Source: Tumebacillus permanentifrigoris (GTDB taxonomy: Bacteria; Bacillota; Bacilli; Tumebacillales; Tumebacillaceae). Taken from it: a stretch of 64,000 bases of DNA. Below the pieces are notes generated by a model. That model did no database searches and was not told where the DNA came from. It saw only the letters and a program-made list of their open reading frames with translations. The stretch lies in assembly GCF_003148565.1 (NCBI RefSeq), contig NZ_QGGL01000013.1:83604-147603 (forward strand). The letters are read 5' to 3'. Below are positions 61,821 through 64,000 of this stretch, one piece after another. Each line of letters opens with the position of its first letter. The stretch's first letter is position 1. Both the position numbers and the translations under genes were made by a program.

Positions 61821-63464
61821 TTAGTCGTTCAGTCCCGCGAATTGCTTGGTGTGGTCGAAGTCCGGGTTGAGCGTGTAGGTGATCGTGCCGGTTGCGTCTT
61901 CGAGCATCGCCCAGCCTGCTTGGAAACCGGAGACATGAACTTTGCCGGTGCGCGGGTCGTAGTGTTGGGAGGTCGACAGAATCTGGTTGCTGAAATCTGG
62001 GGCATCGAAGTTCATCCGCAGGCGGACGAGCGGATTGACCGCGCCTGCATCGTGCGCGTATCGGGTGAATTGCAGGAGCAGACTTTTGAGTGCGTCACGG
62101 TTCAGGTTGCCCTGTGCGTCGACCGCGTTGTAGTTGTACACGGTGATACCGATGTCCTGCGAGTAGCCATCGCTCGCCGGGTAGGTGGTGTAGCTGACAT
62201 CGAGTTTTTGGTCAGAGCCAGGTGCGGTGATGTCCGAATGGTCCTTTTTGAGTTTCGCGTTGATTTCCATGGCTTTTTGGTACTTCGCTTCATAGGCGGC
62301 GTCTTCGTCATCCTCTGGGACGGGGTGTTCCTTGAGCAGTTCTTCCTTGGCTTTTTGTTTCTGTTCAGCCACGTACTCCTCGTATTCCGGGAAGCTCATC
62401 GGGGTGACCGGTTGTTCGAGGAAGCGCGTCACGTCGTTGGAGGGAATTGCGAAGTTCAACTCGCCGCCGACATAGGCCGCGCTCTGTGACGTTACGCCGA
62501 TCACATTGCCGTACATGTTGAACAAGGCACCGCCGGAGGAGCCGAACGTGTACGGGGCGTTGGTTTGCAGGAACTCGACTTCCTTGGTTTTGGAGACGGG
62601 GATTTTGCGGTGCAGGCCGGAGACGAGACCTGCGGACAGGGTGTTTTGCATGCCCAGCGGGGAACCGATCGCGACGACGTTATCGCCAAGTTCCAGTTGG
62701 TCGGAGTTGCCGAATTGGACGGTCGTGAGGTTGGAGACGTTGATTTGCATGAGCGCGAGGTCGCGGTCCGGATCGTCGAGCAGGACTTTGCTGGCGGTGA
62801 AGGTGGTCTGGTCTTGGAAGACCACTTTCGCGGTCGTCGCTTCGGCGAGCACGTGGTGGTTGGTCAGGATCTTGCCGTCCGCGCTGACGACCATGCCACT
62901 GCCGGAGCCGAGCAGTTTGCCATCTTCGTCATAGATGTTGATCATGACGACGCGGTCGAAGTTTTTGGCGATCTCCTTGATCGAGAGTGCCGATTGATTG
63001 GTGACCGGCGGGAGCGGTTGCGAGATCGCTGGGCGAGTGTCGATGCTCACGGTCTTGGTGGTTTCGTCCCATTTGGCTTGCAGGCCGAGACCTTCTATGA
63101 GGAAGCGCACCGGAATCATGGTGGCGTCATCGATCAACTGCGGCGGCACGTCGAGGGTGACCGCTTGGTCGTTTTTGTGTGCGGTGGTGCTGCCGAGGGT
63201 CATCGCGATCTTGTCGTGGTCGCGGGTGATGGTGGCGGTCTGGGTTTTGGCGTCCCATTCGACGGTGGCGCCGATCGCTTCACTAATCGCGCGCAACGGG
63301 ACGAGCACGCGGCCGTTTTGTTGCAACGGCATGGTTTCAAAGTGCACAATTTTGTTGTTGATCGTGAGGCCGATCGCATCGGGGGTGGCTGCGTGGACCG
63401 ACAAGGTAGGCAGCGCGGACAGCAACAGGGCGCCGAGCAGAAGGCTTGGCAACGTTTTTTTCAT
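61821..63464 (-). CDS. Secreted S1C (HtrA-like) serine protease with copper-amine-oxidase-N domains
   Basis: The 547-residue protein starts with a signal peptide (MKKTLPSLLLGALLLSALP). A copper amine oxidase N-terminal-like module follows (about 30-150; GRVLVPLRAISEAIGATVEW, TMIPVRFLIEGLGLQAKW). The trypsin-like domain (about 165-360) shows His in LTNHHVLAE, Asp in DPDRDLALMQI and Ser in APYTFGSSGGALF, so it should be active. No PDZ domain is seen; a charged coiled segment and a novel C-terminal domain (about 430-547) take its place. ATG 63464 follows AAGGAG at 12 bases. Envelope quality control is a likely role. Confidence 0.85.
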   Translation of the reverse strand: MKKTLPSLLLGALLLSALPTLSVHAATPDAIGLTINNKIVHFETMPLQQNGRVLVPLRAISEAIGATVEWDAKTQTATITRDHDKIAMTLGSTTAHKNDQAVTLDVPPQLIDDATMIPVRFLIEGLGLQAKWDETTKTVSIDTRPAISQPLPPVTNQSALSIKEIAKNFDRVVMINIYDEDGKLLGSGSGMVVSADGKILTNHHVLAEATTAKVVFQDQTTFTASKVLLDDPDRDLALMQINVSNLTTVQFGNSDQLELGDNVVAIGSPLGMQNTLSAGLVSGLHRKIPVSKTKEVEFLQTNAPYTFGSSGGALFNMYGNVIGVTSQSAAYVGGELNFAIPSNDVTRFLEQPVTPMSFPEYEEYVAEQKQKAKEELLKEHPVPEDDEDAAYEAKYQKAMEINAKLKKDHSDITAPGSDQKLDVSYTTYPASDGYSQDIGITVYNYNAVDAQGNLNRDALKSLLLQFTRYAHDAGAVNPLVRLRMNFDAPDFSNQILSTSQHYDPRTGKVHVSGFQAGWAMLEDATGTITYTLNPDFDHTKQFAGLND

Positions 63465-63623
63465 AGAGGGGAGTAACTCCTTCGTCAGACTGGTTTTAAA
63501 TTCCAATTCAACAAGGCAGGAGCAAACTCCTTTTTCATGGAGAAAAAAGCAGGTTTCCCGTGCCGGACCTGCTGGTTTGACGCGATTTGTTGCGGTTTGG
63601 TTCGGTTTGTTTCGGGAATGTGG

Positions 63624-63653
63624 TTGAGGCAAAGGCGGTGGGCATGCTATGAT
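63624..63653 (+). promoter_or_regulatory. rRNA operon promoter P1
   Basis: TTGAGG (63624-63629) and TATGAT (63648-63653), spacer 18. It lies about 160 bases before the 16S start. Confidence 0.6.
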
Positions 63654-63695
63654 TACTCCTGTCGCCGCGAGAGATGCGGTGGAGAAAAAAGAGAG

Positions 63696-63725
63696 TTGAC
63701 AGATCCATGTTGGACATGCTACTCT
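63696..63725 (+). promoter_or_regulatory. rRNA operon promoter P2
   Basis: TTGACA (63696-63701) and TACTCT (63720-63725), spacer 18. It is followed by the typical rRNA leader string CCTTGAAAACTAAACGAG (63759-63776). Together with P1 it forms a tandem pair as in Bacillus rrn operons. The rest of the gap 63465-63812 holds no gene. Confidence 0.65.
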
Positions 63726-63812
63726 AATCAACGTCGCCTCTGAGCGGCATTATTTGATCCTTGAAAACTAAACGAGTGATAGATGAGAATCGATTCGAGC
63801 CTTGAATCAAAC

Positions 63813-64000
<188 letters not shown>

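Overview
The window looks like chromosome of a GC-rich, spore-former-type Firmicute. The right edge holds the start of a Bacillales-like 16S rRNA gene. The purine operon order, the S-layer-homology proteins, the strong GGAGG ribosome binding sites with frequent TTG/GTG starts, and the intrinsic terminators with T-runs all agree. Alicyclobacillaceae (for example Tumebacillus) is a plausible family, but that is an inference. No CRISPR array, prophage, insertion sequence or tRNA was seen.

Layout. 1-3.5 kb: end of an MBOAT acyltransferase and a large exported FG-GAP-repeat protein. 3.5-5.3 kb: a miniature relative of the S-layer-type protein, a candidate type I toxin-antitoxin locus (38-residue toxin, antisense RNA) and a DUF457 membrane protein. 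5.4-15 kb: OatA-like acyltransferase/SGNH protein, a 1413-residue SLH surface protein, an M23 peptidase, two VOC proteins and a lactonase-like MBL hydrolase. 15-19.5 kb: MoxR / DUF58 / transglutaminase operon. 19.5-22.8 kb: guaA and a purine permease behind a guanine-type riboswitch, with PurBox-like sequences at the promoter. 22.8-29 kb: small genes of unknown role and eutABC. 29-40 kb: purE-C-S-Q-L-F-M-N-H-D behind a PurBox pair and a second guanine-type riboswitch; purK and purB are absent from their usual place. 40.8-53.9 kb: an 11-gene Wzx/Wzy-type polysaccharide cluster that encodes a complete PglF/E/D/C set for N,N'-diacetylbacillosamine. 53.9-58.8 kb: a convergent fibre-like surface protein, UDP-glucose dehydrogenase and glucose-6-phosphate isomerase. 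58.8-64 kb: AlbA_2-domain protein, VanZ-like protein, EamA transporter, His-rich lipoprotein, secreted S1C protease, tandem rRNA promoters and 16S rRNA.

How it fits together. The purine genes form one regulon: de novo IMP synthesis, GMP synthase and a nucleobase permease share the same two layers of control. The glycan cluster can make its own initiating sugar (bacillosamine), a UDP-HexNAc uronic acid, and UDP-galacturonate through ugd plus the in-cluster epimerase; pgi links this to central sugar phosphates. The many SLH, fibre, acyltransferase and peptidoglycan-hydrolase genes make much of the window a cell-surface region.

Most noteworthy items: the toxin/antisense RNA locus at 4.1-4.4 kb, the mini-SLH gene made of the two ends of its large paralogue, unlisted small ORFs (25 and 55 residues), the palindrome-controlled membrane-protein operon at 27.2-28.3 kb, double control of guaA, and the bacillosamine polysaccharide cluster beside a Thr-Pro-repeat fibre gene.
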